From assembly GCF_017743865.1 (NCBI RefSeq), contig NZ_JAGHRJ010000007.1, positions 62,001 to 126,000 on the forward strand: a stretch of DNA of 64,000 nucleotides, written 5' to 3'. The DNA comes from Labrenzia sp. R4_2 (GTDB lineage Bacteria; Pseudomonadota; Alphaproteobacteria; Rhizobiales; Stappiaceae). The notes beneath the pieces were generated by a model that was given only the letters and a program-made list of their open reading frames with translations, was not told where the DNA came from and did not search any database. How positions within the stretch are numbered: the stretch's first letter is position 1; each line of letters starts with the position of its first letter. Below, in pieces: positions 26,507-35,378 of this stretch. Made by a program: the position numbers and the translations under genes.

Positions 26507-27400
26507 ATGAGTTCCTCGAACTATCCGGTCGATATGGCCATTATTCCAGAGGTCAAAGCGTTTTTTGACCCAGCCACAAACACGATCAGCTATGTGGTCA
26601 AGGATCCGGCGTCAAACGCCTGCGCGGTCGTCGATAGTGTGATGGACATCGACTACGCGGCCGGCCGCATCACATATGACCATGCCGATGAAATCATCGC
26701 CTACATTCAGGATAGAGACCTGGATCTTGAATGGCTGATTGAAACGCATGTTCATGCCGATCACCTGTCCGGCGCGCCGTACATTCAGGAAAAGCTGGGC
26801 GGCAAGCTCGGCATCGGTGAACAGATTACAGTTGTTCAGGAAACCTTCGGCAAGGTTTTCAACGAGGGCACCGAATTCCAGCGTGACGGCAGCCAATTCG
26901 ATCGCCTGTTCAAGGATGGCGACACGTATCAGATCGGCGAAATGACCGCCTTTGCCATGTATACACCCGGCCACACACCGGCCTGCATGGTGCATGTCAT
27001 GGGCGATGCGGCGTTTGCCGGCGACACATTGTTCATGCCGGATGGCGGATCTGCGCGCGCAGACTTTCCGGGCGGGGATGCCGGCACACTCTATGATTCC
27101 ATCCAGAAGGTTCTCGCCCTTCCGGACGATATGCGCCTGTTCATGTGCCACGATTACGGCCCGAACGGCCGGGACATCGCCTGGGAAACCACGGTGGGCG
27201 ATGAAAAAGCGCACAACATTCACGTCGGCGGCGGCAAGACACGGGAAGAGTTCGTCCGTTTCCGGACCGAGCGTGACGCCCAGCTGGACATGCCAAAGCT
27301 CATCATTCCGTCCCTTCAAGTGAACATGCGCGCCGGAAAATTGCCGCCCGCTGATGAGAGCGGAAGAACATTCCTGAAGGTGCCGGTCAACGGGCTCTGA
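26507..27400 (+). CDS. blh: Persulfide dioxygenase-like metallo-beta-lactamase-fold hydrolase (Blh/ETHE1 group)
   Basis: A 297-residue metallo-beta-lactamase-fold protein with the HxHxDH metal motif at residues 81-86 (THVHADHLSG), the YTPGHTPACMVH segment near 155 and the FAGDTLFMPDGGSARADFPGG segment near 180. The last is diagnostic of persulfide dioxygenases and Blh proteins, which oxidise glutathione persulfide to sulfite. The ATG at 26507 has GGGAGA upstream; the frame opening at 26015 overlaps the transporter gene and is rejected. It lies between the YeeE pair and the SQR fusion, as in BigR-type operons. Confidence 0.9.
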   Translation: MSSSNYPVDMAIIPEVKAFFDPATNTISYVVKDPASNACAVVDSVMDIDYAAGRITYDHADEIIAYIQDRDLDLEWLIETHVHADHLSGAPYIQEKLGGKLGIGEQITVVQETFGKVFNEGTEFQRDGSQFDRLFKDGDTYQIGEMTAFAMYTPGHTPACMVHVMGDAAFAGDTLFMPDGGSARADFPGGDAGTLYDSIQKVLALPDDMRLFMCHDYGPNGRDIAWETTVGDEKAHNIHVGGGKTREEFVRFRTERDAQLDMPKLIIPSLQVNMRAGKLPPADESGRTFLKVPVNGL

Positions 27401-27426
27401 TTGACAAGAAACGGGAGGCGGCGGCC

Positions 27427-29103
27427 ATGCAGGTGGCATCCATAGACAAGCAGATTTCGGTTTGCCCGCAGATCATGCCGGAGGACGTGCCGGACATCGC
27501 ACAGCAAGGGTTCCGGTCAATCATCTGCAACCGGCCGGATGGAGAAGCCGCCGACCAGCCGACATTTGAGGAAATCGAGGCTGCGGCCAAGAAATTTGGC
27601 CTTGAAGTCCGGTACCAGCCGATCACGGCCGGCAAGGTGCAGGATGAAGATGCCGATGCCTTTGGCGCGCATCTGGCCTTGCTGCCGAAACCGGTTCTTG
27701 CCTACTGTCGGACCGGGACCCGCTCGGCAACGCTTTGGTCTCTGTCTCAGGCAAATACCTTGCCGGTCGCCGGTATTCTGACAAAAACCAAAGCCGCTGG
27801 TTACGACATGGCAGGTGTTGTCCGCCGGATCGCAAATGGCGGGCGGACACCGACGGAAACTGCGGAAGATGCCCGTTTTAATGTCGTCATCGTCGGCGGA
27901 GGAGCTGCAGGGATATCGGTTGCGTCCAGCCTGCTGTCTCGGGACGATGATCTCGATATCGCCGTGATCGACCCGGCCGATGTGCATTACTACCAGCCGG
28001 GCTGGACCATGGTCGGTGGCGGCATTTTTGATGCCTCCGACACGGCTAAAACCATGGCTTCGCTGATCCCCGCAGGCGTTCACTGGCTGAAATCTGCAGT
28101 GGCAGCATTTGAGCCGAAGGACAATGCGGTCATTCTGGATGGTTGCCGCGTGGTGAAATACGACCGGCTTGTGGTCTGCCCGGGTTTGAAACTGGATTGG
28201 CACGGCATTGAAGGTCTCGTCGACACGCTCGGCAAAAACGGCGTGACATCCAACTACCGGTATGACCTTGCGCCCTACACCTGGAAACTGGTGCAGGAGA
28301 TGACGTCGGGCCGGGCCGTGTTCACCCAGCCGCCAATGCCGATCAAGTGTGCGGGCGCCCCTCAAAAAGCGATGTACCTTTCAGGGGACCACTGGACCAA
28401 ATCAAGGCGCATCGACAATATCGACATCCAGTTCATGAATGCTGGCGGGGTCCTCTTTGGCGTAAAGGACTATGTCCCCGCCCTGATGGACTATGTAGAG
28501 CGCTACGATGCGACCCTTAACTTCTTCCACAATCTGATCTCGATCGATGGTCCGGCCAGGAAAGCCCGGTTTGAGATCAAAGAACCTGGCACGGATCCGC
28601 TTCAGGTCGATGTTGAGTTCGACATGATACATGTAACGCCACCGCAGACGGCACCGGACTTTATTCGCGTCTCGCCGCTGGCCGATGCTGCCGGCTGGGT
28701 CGACGTGGATCAGGCGACCTTACGTCATAAGACCTATGACAACATCTGGTCGCTTGGCGATGTGATGAACGCGCCCAATGCGAAGACCGCGGCAGCAGCG
28801 CGCAAGCAGGCGCCCGTGGTGGCGGAAAACATAATCTCAGACATCAACGGTCACAGCGTAACGGCGCAATACGACGGCTATGGCTCCTGTCCGCTCACCG
28901 TTGAGCGCGGAAAGATAGTTCTTGCAGAATTCGGCTATGGCGGAACGCTGTTGCCGAGCTTCCCGCGTTGGCTGGTGGACGGGACCAAGCCAACGCGGAC
29001 CGCGTGGCTTTTGAAGGAACGGATTCTACCTCCGATTTATTGGCGCGCAATGCTGCGCGGTAAGGAGTGGATGGCCAGACCGGAAAAAGTTACGGCGGCC
29101 TAA
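27427..29103 (+). CDS. sqr: Sulfurtransferase (TIGR01244/DUF442)-sulfide:quinone oxidoreductase fusion
   Basis: A 558-residue two-part protein. Residues ~1-130 form a phosphatase-like sulfurtransferase domain with the active loop YCRTGTRS near 98-105. From ~150 an SQR flavoprotein begins (VVIVGGGAAGISVASSL). Cysteines at 251 (CPGL), 308 (KCAGAPQK) and 488 (GSCPLTV) are visible; the last two match the redox pair of SQOR-type enzymes. It would oxidise sulfide at the membrane, pass electrons to quinone and hand the sulfane sulfur to the attached rhodanese-like domain and then to the persulfide dioxygenase. It is 26 bases after blh and is followed by a terminator. Confidence 0.9.
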   Translation: MQVASIDKQISVCPQIMPEDVPDIAQQGFRSIICNRPDGEAADQPTFEEIEAAAKKFGLEVRYQPITAGKVQDEDADAFGAHLALLPKPVLAYCRTGTRSATLWSLSQANTLPVAGILTKTKAAGYDMAGVVRRIANGGRTPTETAEDARFNVVIVGGGAAGISVASSLLSRDDDLDIAVIDPADVHYYQPGWTMVGGGIFDASDTAKTMASLIPAGVHWLKSAVAAFEPKDNAVILDGCRVVKYDRLVVCPGLKLDWHGIEGLVDTLGKNGVTSNYRYDLAPYTWKLVQEMTSGRAVFTQPPMPIKCAGAPQKAMYLSGDHWTKSRRIDNIDIQFMNAGGVLFGVKDYVPALMDYVERYDATLNFFHNLISIDGPARKARFEIKEPGTDPLQVDVEFDMIHVTPPQTAPDFIRVSPLADAAGWVDVDQATLRHKTYDNIWSLGDVMNAPNAKTAAAARKQAPVVAENIISDINGHSVTAQYDGYGSCPLTVERGKIVLAEFGYGGTLLPSFPRWLVDGTKPTRTAWLLKERILPPIYWRAMLRGKEWMARPEKVTAA

Positions 29104-29144
29104 CCAAAAGAGCCTTCCACAAAGGCTTGCCCCTAACTCTCTTT

Positions 29145-29168
29145 CGAGCCGGGAAACCGGCTCGATTT
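29145..29168 (+). terminator. Intrinsic terminator after the SQR fusion gene
   Basis: CGAGCCGG (29145-29152), a GAAA tetraloop and CCGGCTCG (29157-29164) make a perfect 8-bp hairpin followed by ATTTCTTT. It suggests that the SulP gene downstream is partly uncoupled. Confidence 0.65.
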
Positions 29169-29234
29169 CTTTATGCAGTCTTCCCGGCAATGTGGCATGA
29201 CCACGCCAGAATTCTTGACACCATCAGGCGGAAC

Positions 29235-31019
29235 ATGAGCGGATTAAAGCGTTACTTCCCCATCCTGGAATGGGGCAAAACCTACGACAAGACGACGGCA
29301 ACCAGCGATCTGGTCGCTGCGGTCATTGTCACCATCATGCTCATTCCACAATCGCTTGCCTACGCCTTGCTGGCAGGACTGCCGCCGGAAGTCGGACTTT
29401 ATGCATCGATCGCGCCGCTGGTGGCATATGCCGTGTTCGGCACCAGCCGGGCGCTCGCCGTGGGTCCGGTTGCCGTTGTTTCTCTGATGACGGCATCTGC
29501 CGTCGGTCAATTCGCAGCTCAAGGGACCCCCGAATATCTCGGCGCTGCGATTGCCCTTGCCTTCATTTCCGGATTGATGCTGGTCATTATGGGTCTGTTC
29601 CGGCTCGGGTTCCTTGCAAATCTTTTGAGCCACCCGGTGATCTCCGGTTTCATCACTGCATCAGGGCTTTTGATTGCCTCCAGCCAGTTGAAACATATCC
29701 TGGGTGTTCCCGCCCAAGGTCATACGCTTTACGAGATCCTGCTTTCGATCGCCGCGCATCTCGATGAGGTCAACTGGATCACACTTATCATTGGCGCTGG
29801 CGCGACCGCGTTCCTGTTCTGGGTGCGCAAAGGTCTGAAAAGACTGCTGCTCGGCCTCGGTTTCAAACCGTTTCTCGCCGATATTCTAACCAAGGCCGGT
29901 CCCGTCGCGGCGGTCGCTGTGACGACACTCGCCTCGGCAGTGTTCTCCCTTGGCGACAAGGGTGTCCGGATCGTCGGTGATATCCCATCCGGCCTGCCCA
30001 TGCCGCAATTGCCCAGTTTCGACAGCGAGTTGTGGCTGGCGCTTGCGGGCCCAGCGCTTTTGATATCCGTGATCGGCTTTGTGGAATCCGTGTCCGTCGC
30101 ACAGACCCTCGCGGCCAAGAAACGCCAAAGGATCGAACCGGATCAGGAACTCATTGGTCTTGGAACATCGAACATCGCCTCCGCGCTGTCGGGCGGTTAT
30201 CCGGTCACCGGAGGTTTTGCGCGGTCTGTGGTCAACTTCGATGCAGGCGCGGCCACGCCGGCGGCCGGCGCCTATACCGCCGTCGGCATTGCGCTCGCCA
30301 CGCTTTTCTTAACGCCGCTCCTCACCCACCTCCCGCAGGCGACATTGGCTGCGACGATCATTGTTGCCGTGTTGTCGCTGGTCGATTTCGGTGCCGTAAA
30401 GCGGACATTCGCCTACTCGAAAAGCGATTTCACCGCGATGGCGGCAACCATCCTGATCACACTGTTTTTCGGCGTGGAACAGGGCGTTGTCGCCGGGGTC
30501 GGGCTATCCATCGCGCTTTATCTTTACCGGAACAGCCGGCCGCATATGGCCATCGTTGGCGTGGTGCCCGGCACGGAGCATTTCCGCAATATCGATCGGC
30601 ACAAGGTCGTGACCGGAGAGCGGGTCCTGACCTTGCGGGTCGATGAAAGCCTGTTCTTTGCCAACAGCAGATTCCTGGAAGACAAAATCTACGCTCTAGT
30701 CGCCGACCGCCCGAATATCGAGCACGTTGTGCTGATGTGCCCGGCGGTGAATGAAATTGACGCCAGCGCGCTCGAAAGTCTTGAAGAAATCAATCACCGG
30801 CTGTCCGATTCCGGCGTTTCCTTTCATCTTTCTGAGGTCAAGGGGCCTGTGATGGACCGGCTGAAACGGACGGATTTCCTTGATCATCTAACGGGCCAAG
30901 TGTTCCTCAGCCAGTATGATGCGCTGGTCACACTGGATCCTCTGACGGCGCACATTTCAGAATCGCACACTCCGAAGAAAGCCGCGCGGTCAGATGTTTG
31001 GGCCGGACCGGAAATCTGA
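29235..31019 (+). CDS. SulP-family anion permease with STAS domain
   Basis: A 594-residue transporter of the SLC26/SulP family. It has the signature MLIPQSLAYALLAGLPPEVG near 38-57, about 10-12 membrane helices, and a C-terminal STAS domain (about 440-560). Such proteins move sulfate, bicarbonate or other anions. Placed behind sulfide-oxidising genes it could export the sulfate or sulfite end product, or import sulfate. The ATG at 29235 with AGGCGG upstream is preferred to a frame opening in the previous gene. Confidence 0.88.
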   Translation: MSGLKRYFPILEWGKTYDKTTATSDLVAAVIVTIMLIPQSLAYALLAGLPPEVGLYASIAPLVAYAVFGTSRALAVGPVAVVSLMTASAVGQFAAQGTPEYLGAAIALAFISGLMLVIMGLFRLGFLANLLSHPVISGFITASGLLIASSQLKHILGVPAQGHTLYEILLSIAAHLDEVNWITLIIGAGATAFLFWVRKGLKRLLLGLGFKPFLADILTKAGPVAAVAVTTLASAVFSLGDKGVRIVGDIPSGLPMPQLPSFDSELWLALAGPALLISVIGFVESVSVAQTLAAKKRQRIEPDQELIGLGTSNIASALSGGYPVTGGFARSVVNFDAGAATPAAGAYTAVGIALATLFLTPLLTHLPQATLAATIIVAVLSLVDFGAVKRTFAYSKSDFTAMAATILITLFFGVEQGVVAGVGLSIALYLYRNSRPHMAIVGVVPGTEHFRNIDRHKVVTGERVLTLRVDESLFFANSRFLEDKIYALVADRPNIEHVVLMCPAVNEIDASALESLEEINHRLSDSGVSFHLSEVKGPVMDRLKRTDFLDHLTGQVFLSQYDALVTLDPLTAHISESHTPKKAARSDVWAGPEI

Positions 31020-31044
31020 ACGAAGTCTGTTCGATTTTGGCCGA

Positions 31045-31533
31045 TCAGTTGTCGTTGTTTTGAGCTGACTGCAGGACGGGCTGAATGGCTTCACAGAACC
31101 GGAAATGCACCGGAGCCCGCTCGCCCTCCTGCACGATGAGTCCATTGGTGCCACGCGGCTGTACGGTTACCAGTTCGATGGCCTCACCGCCATCATTCAA
31201 GAGGCAATTGATCGCTGCACGCTGGGTGAACTGCTTGTCCTTTTCAGCCCCATAGACCTGACAAATGCGGCTCGGCGTTTCCAAAAGCCCGCGATAAATC
31301 GCAATGGCAGCGCCGGGGTCATTTCGGTCGATCCGGGGCGCAGGACAATTGCTTAAATCACGCACCCAGATGCCTTGCGCGAAATCTGCAAATCTCAGGT
31401 CCAGGGTCTTGCCCTTAAGAAGCGGTGCAGAGCGTGGAACAGACCTTTTGAGATCGCCCTTGCCAGCCATGGCCGGCGCGGCTGCCACAGCTGCGGCAGC
31501 ACAAAAACACGCAGCGATCACCCAACGGTTCAT
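31045..31533 (-). CDS. Secreted protein of unknown function, four cysteines
   Basis: A 162-residue protein with a strong signal peptide (hydrophobic Ala-rich core, cleavage after AMA near residue 23). The mature part of about 138 residues has four cysteines (NCPAP, RICQV, NCLLN, RFCEA), enough for two disulfides in the periplasm. I recognise no family. AAGGAGGG precedes the ATG at 31531-31533; a GTG 6 bases further upstream is an alternative. It converges with the SulP gene. Confidence 0.6.
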   Translation of the reverse strand: MNRWVIAACFCAAAAVAAAPAMAGKGDLKRSVPRSAPLLKGKTLDLRFADFAQGIWVRDLSNCPAPRIDRNDPGAAIAIYRGLLETPSRICQVYGAEKDKQFTQRAAINCLLNDGGEAIELVTVQPRGTNGLIVQEGERAPVHFRFCEAIQPVLQSAQNNDN

Positions 31534-31650
31534 AACCACTTTCCCTCCTTAAGAGCTGTTCCTCCGTCCGCGCAGCTCCCTTCGCAAGCATGATGGAGAC
31601 AGTTTTCGTTTGCCACGTCAACTTCTGCGATTCCGCTGCTTGCATTTTTC

Positions 31651-31665
31651 GAACATAAATGGAAC
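31651..31665. promoter_or_regulatory. LexA (SOS) box GAAC-N7-GAAC upstream of mmcB
   Basis: GAACATAAATGGAAC fits the alphaproteobacterial LexA consensus (GTTC-N7-GTTC on the other strand) exactly. It lies 9 bases before the mmcB start codon, so LexA would block transcription or early elongation. Confidence 0.8.
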
Positions 31666-31674
31666 AAAAGTGGA

Positions 31675-32184
31675 ATGAAAACCGATATTCGTTCAGAAGG
31701 CAGCCGAATAGAGCTCGATGATCCGCTCGCGGACGGGCGGCAATCGGAAACAGCACTGAAGGTATGGCGCGGCGCAGCGCGGCTGATGCGGCAACGCAAG
31801 TTTGCCTGCGCTGCGGAAGTCACGTTGGCTTCCGCACGCCGGGCAGACCTGTTGGCCCTTGGCCCGAAACACGAACTTTGGATTATCGAAGTGAAATCGT
31901 CGGTGGCCGACTTTCGCGCCGACCAAAAATGGCCGGACTATCGTCAACACTGCGACCGGTTCTTCTTCGCTACCCATCCAGATGTTCCGTTGGACATCTT
32001 TCCTGAAGAAGCTGGTCTGATCATCTCGGATGGATACGGCGCCGAAATCTTGCGCGATGCGCCCGAACACAAGGTTGCTGCTGCAACTCGAAAAGCCGTC
32101 ACGTTGCGTTTTGCCCAGCATACGGCACACAGGCTGCACGCTCTTGTCGATCCGGAGGTCCGCCACCTTAACGACGGTCTTTAG
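31675..32184 (+). CDS. mmcB: MmcB-family DNA repair protein (putative nuclease)
   Basis: A 169-residue PD-(D/E)XK nuclease-like protein of the MmcB family, known in Caulobacter as an SOS-induced factor for mitomycin C resistance. Seen: the core RADLLALGPKHELWIIEVKSS near residues 58-76 provides the D...ExK catalytic pattern, followed by DFRADQKWPDYRQHCDRFFFA, a conserved family stretch. A perfect LexA box lies just upstream, matching the known regulation. No Shine-Dalgarno is evident because the operator sits there. It is followed on the same strand by a photolyase-family gene 66 bases downstream. Confidence 0.88.
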   Translation: MKTDIRSEGSRIELDDPLADGRQSETALKVWRGAARLMRQRKFACAAEVTLASARRADLLALGPKHELWIIEVKSSVADFRADQKWPDYRQHCDRFFFATHPDVPLDIFPEEAGLIISDGYGAEILRDAPEHKVAAATRKAVTLRFAQHTAHRLHALVDPEVRHLNDGL

Positions 32185-32250
32185 GCTAGCGCTACAAATC
32201 CAGCATTCTGTTGCCACGTATAACTCCAGAAACAAATCACCTGGGTACCC

Positions 32251-33810
32251 GTGTCAGAACCAATCCACATCGTCTGGTTCAAGAAAGATCTGCGTGTTTT
32301 CGATCACGAGCCGCTGAAACGTGCGAGCCTGCAGGGCCCTGTTCTGCCGCTTTACGTTATTGAGCCGGACCTGTGGCGTCTGCCGGACATGTCGGCCCGC
32401 CACTATGCGTTTTTGTCTGAGTCGTTGCAGGAGCTGAACCAGGAGCTTTCGCGCCTTGGACAGCCGTTGATGCTTTGCACCGGCTCGGTGACCGATGTGC
32501 TGACGTCTCTTTCCAAGCGTTATCGGATCGCCGGTCTCTGGTCCCACGAAGAAACCGGTAACGGCTGGACGTTTCAACGGGATAAGGAGGTTGCGGCCTG
32601 GTGCCGGGCCAATGCCGTCCCTTGGACGGAGTGCCGCCAGACAGGCGTCATCCGGCGATTGAAGTCGCGCGATGGCTGGGCCGGACAATGGGACCGGTTT
32701 ATGGCGGAGCAACCGATTGACCCACCCGAACTCAAACCCCTTTCCGGCTTGTCTTCAGATCCGCTACCGAAAGCCGCAGACCTCGGGCTTGCCGCGGATC
32801 CCTGCCCGGATCGGCAGATTGGGGGGCGCGTGGCAGCTATGGAAACTCTGGAAAGCTTTTTGTTCACCCGCGGAAAACCCTACCGTGCGGCCATGGCCAC
32901 ACCGGTGAAAGCATTTGAAGCCTGTTCGCGCATGTCGCCTTACCTCACCTTCGGAACAGTCTCCATGCGGGAAGTGGCGCAGGCGACATGGGCGCGGCAA
33001 GCTGAGTTAAAGCAGACAGATTTCAAAGGCCGCAGTACATGGCAGGGGGCAATGCGCTCCTTTTCAGGCCGTTTGCACTGGCACTGCCATTTCATGCAGA
33101 AGCTTGAGGACGAGCCGCGCCTCGAATTTGAAAACCTGCATCGCGCCTATGACGGCTTGCGGCCTTCAATGCCCGATGCGGAGCGGCTTCAAGCCTGGCA
33201 ACACGGCGAAACCGGACTGCCCTTTGTCGATGCCTGCATGCGCGCGCTGACCGCGACCGGTTGGATGAACTTCCGAATGCGCGCCATGCTGACGGCTGTT
33301 GCGAGCTATCACCTTTGGCTCGACTGGCGCCAACCCGGCCTGCATCTGGCACGCCTCTTCACCGACTATGAACCGGGCATTCATTGGTCGCAGATCCAGA
33401 TGCAATCCGGCACCACCGGGATCAACACAATTCGGATCTATAATCCAGTGAAACAAGGCAAGGATCAGGATCCAGACGGTGTGTTCGTAAAGCGCTGGGT
33501 CCCGGAACTTAAAGACATCGATCCGGCCCATATCCATGAGCCCTGGAAAGCGGAGAACGCCGGCAAGGTCCTCGGCAAGACCTATCCGTTCCCCGTTGTC
33601 GATTATCTGTCGGCTGCCAAGGAGGCACGGGACAAGGTCTGGGCCGTGCGCAAGGGACAAGCATTTCGATCGGAAGCCTCCGGGATCCAGACCAAGCATG
33701 GCAGCCGCAAGAGCGGGATACCAATGCGCGGGCAGGAAAAACCCCGCCGCCGCACCCGGAAATCCGCCGCCCATCCGGATCAGGCCGATCTTTTTGGGGA
33801 CGCGACATGA
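32251..33810 (+). CDS. Photolyase/cryptochrome-family flavoprotein
   Basis: A 519-residue protein of the photolyase/cryptochrome family. The N-terminal Rossmann antenna domain starts HIVWFKKDLRVFDHEPL. The FAD domain contains PYLTFGTVSMREV near 230, MNFRMRAMLTAVASYHLWLDW near 345 and the FAD-binding IYNPVKQGKDQDPDGVFVKRW segment near 395. These enzymes repair UV photoproducts or sense blue light; the subclass is not resolved. The start is GTG (32251). The last ~50 residues are basic and rich in Arg, Lys and Pro. The gene overlaps a DUF2256 gene by ATGA, a pairing I know from other photolyase loci. Confidence 0.88.
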   Translation: MSEPIHIVWFKKDLRVFDHEPLKRASLQGPVLPLYVIEPDLWRLPDMSARHYAFLSESLQELNQELSRLGQPLMLCTGSVTDVLTSLSKRYRIAGLWSHEETGNGWTFQRDKEVAAWCRANAVPWTECRQTGVIRRLKSRDGWAGQWDRFMAEQPIDPPELKPLSGLSSDPLPKAADLGLAADPCPDRQIGGRVAAMETLESFLFTRGKPYRAAMATPVKAFEACSRMSPYLTFGTVSMREVAQATWARQAELKQTDFKGRSTWQGAMRSFSGRLHWHCHFMQKLEDEPRLEFENLHRAYDGLRPSMPDAERLQAWQHGETGLPFVDACMRALTATGWMNFRMRAMLTAVASYHLWLDWRQPGLHLARLFTDYEPGIHWSQIQMQSGTTGINTIRIYNPVKQGKDQDPDGVFVKRWVPELKDIDPAHIHEPWKAENAGKVLGKTYPFPVVDYLSAAKEARDKVWAVRKGQAFRSEASGIQTKHGSRKSGIPMRGQEKPRRRTRKSAAHPDQADLFGDAT

Positions 33811-33953
33811 AAATGCGCCGCAAAGGCGATCTGCCACAGAAAATCTGCGCGGCCTGCGGGCGGCCGTTTGCCTGGCGCAAGAGATGGGCGCGGGACTGGG
33901 ATGAGGTCAAGTTTTGTTCCGAGCGCTGCAAACGCGACCGGAAGAAAGTGTAA
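33807..33953 (+). CDS. DUF2256 small zinc-ribbon-like protein
   Basis: A 48-residue basic protein overlapping the photolyase stop codon (ATGA), so it is translationally coupled. It has two CxxC/CxxxC pairs (ICAACGRPFAWRKRWARDW and FCSERCKRDR), the DUF2256 pattern, suggesting a single zinc site. DUF2256 proteins are often encoded next to photolyase or cryptochrome genes; their role is unknown. Confidence 0.88.
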   Translation: MKMRRKGDLPQKICAACGRPFAWRKRWARDWDEVKFCSERCKRDRKKV

Positions 33954-33972
33954 CACTCATTCCCTGAGGGCT

Positions 33973-33993
33973 TCCCCGGCCTTGGGCCGGGGA
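33973..33993. terminator. Strong hairpin between convergent DUF2256 and xylA genes
   Basis: TCCCCGGCC / GGCCGGGGA form a perfect 9-bp stem with a 3-base loop. There is no proper T run on either strand, so it may end or stabilise transcripts rather than act as a classic terminator. Confidence 0.45.
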
Positions 33994-34046
33994 CACTATG
34001 GTTTTGGTCACGGCGCAAGGCCGGGACGCAAACGTCGTCTGGAAAC

Positions 34047-35366
34047 TCAGACAAAAAGATTCGCGAGGCTCTCCAGATATTCCTGTTTGCCGGACACAGG
34101 TTGCGGCTCAAGATCCCGGGCGTGTACCCGTTCGGCAAGCGCTTCAAGGGAGCTCCCGCCCTTCAGAACTTCCTGGTTCTCCGTCTTCTTCCACCCCGCA
34201 TAGCGATCCTCGACAAAACCTTTCATACGGCCATCTTCGATCATGGCAGCCGCCGCCTTGAGGCCACGCGCGATGGCGTCCGCCGAGCCCACATGTGCCT
34301 GGATCAGATCAACCGGTTCCAGGGATTGGCGCCGCAACTTGGCGTCAAAGTTTGTGCCGCCGGTCGTGAAACCGCCCGCCATTAGGATTTCATAATAGGC
34401 CAGCGCCAACTCAGGCACATTCATGCCGAAATGATCGGTGTCCCAACCGCACTGGTAATCGTTCCGGTTCATGTCAACGGACCCGAAAATACCCAGTGAG
34501 CGGGCCATGTGCAGCTCGTGCTCGAACGAATGGCCGGCAAGGATTGCGTGGCCCTGTTCGATGTTCATCTTGACCTCGTTTTCAAGGCCGTAAGCTTTGA
34601 GAAAACCGTAAACGGTCGCGACATCATAGTCGTACTGGTGCTTGGAGGGCTCCTGCGGTTTGGGTTCGATCAGGATCGCGCCCTTGAAACCGATCTTGTG
34701 CTTGTATTCGACCACCATATTGAGGAAGCGGCCAAGCTGGTCCAGTTCCTGTTTGATGTTTGTGTTCAGCAGGGTCTCATACCCCTCGCGCCCGCCCCAC
34801 AGAACATAGTTCGCACCGCCCAGGCGTTGAGTAACATCCATGGCGTTTTTGACCTGGGCTGCCGCATAGGCAAAGACATCCGGGTTCGGATTGGTCGCAG
34901 CGCCGGACATGTACCGGCGGTTGGAGAACATGTTGGCCGTTCCCCAAAGCAACTTCACCCCGGTCTCGGCCATCTTCGTTTCAAAGATGTCGGCAATCGC
35001 ATTCACGTTGGCATTGCTTTCCGCCAGCGTCTTGCCTTCGGGCGCAATGTCGCGGTCATGGAAGGTAAAGAAAGGCATTCCGAGGATCTGAAACATCTCA
35101 AAGGCCACGTCGGCTTTGAGCCTTGCCTGTTCCATCGGGTCGCCGCCCGCTGCCATCCAGGTGCGGTTGAAGGTCTCGCCACCAAAAGGATCAGAACCCG
35201 GCCAGCAGAAATTGTGCCAGTAACACACCGCCAGCCGCAGGTGATCTTCCATCCGTTTTCCAAAGACGACTTCGTCCTTGTTATAGTGGCGGTAGGTCAA
35301 TGGATCGCGGCTGTCGGGGCCAGTGAATTGGATCGGCTGCAGATCGCCGAAAAATCCAGTGCTCAT
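34047..35366 (-). CDS. xylA: Xylose isomerase
   Basis: A 439-residue enzyme converting D-xylose to D-xylulose in the cytoplasm. Seen: ending [15 protein letters not shown] near 235, [18 protein letters not shown] near 265, and [15 protein letters not shown] near 300, covering the metal-binding Glu, His and Asp residues of the TIM barrel. Length is standard. It is the last gene of the xylF-H-G-B-A run and lies 12 bases after xylB; GGAGAT precedes its ATG. Confidence 0.96.
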   Translation of the reverse strand: MSTGFFGDLQPIQFTGPDSRDPLTYRHYNKDEVVFGKRMEDHLRLAVCYWHNFCWPGSDPFGGETFNRTWMAAGGDPMEQARLKADVAFEMFQILGMPFFTFHDRDIAPEGKTLAESNANVNAIADIFETKMAETGVKLLWGTANMFSNRRYMSGAATNPNPDVFAYAAAQVKNAMDVTQRLGGANYVLWGGREGYETLLNTNIKQELDQLGRFLNMVVEYKHKIGFKGAILIEPKPQEPSKHQYDYDVATVYGFLKAYGLENEVKMNIEQGHAILAGHSFEHELHMARSLGIFGSVDMNRNDYQCGWDTDHFGMNVPELALAYYEILMAGGFTTGGTNFDAKLRRQSLEPVDLIQAHVGSADAIARGLKAAAAMIEDGRMKGFVEDRYAGWKKTENQEVLKGGSSLEALAERVHARDLEPQPVSGKQEYLESLANLFV

Positions 35367-35378
35367 GAAAGTATCTCC

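Noticed and set aside
33973..33993. Classic intrinsic terminator call for the GC hairpin
   Set aside because: The stem is strong but lacks a T run on either strand, so it is kept only as a hairpin with low confidence.
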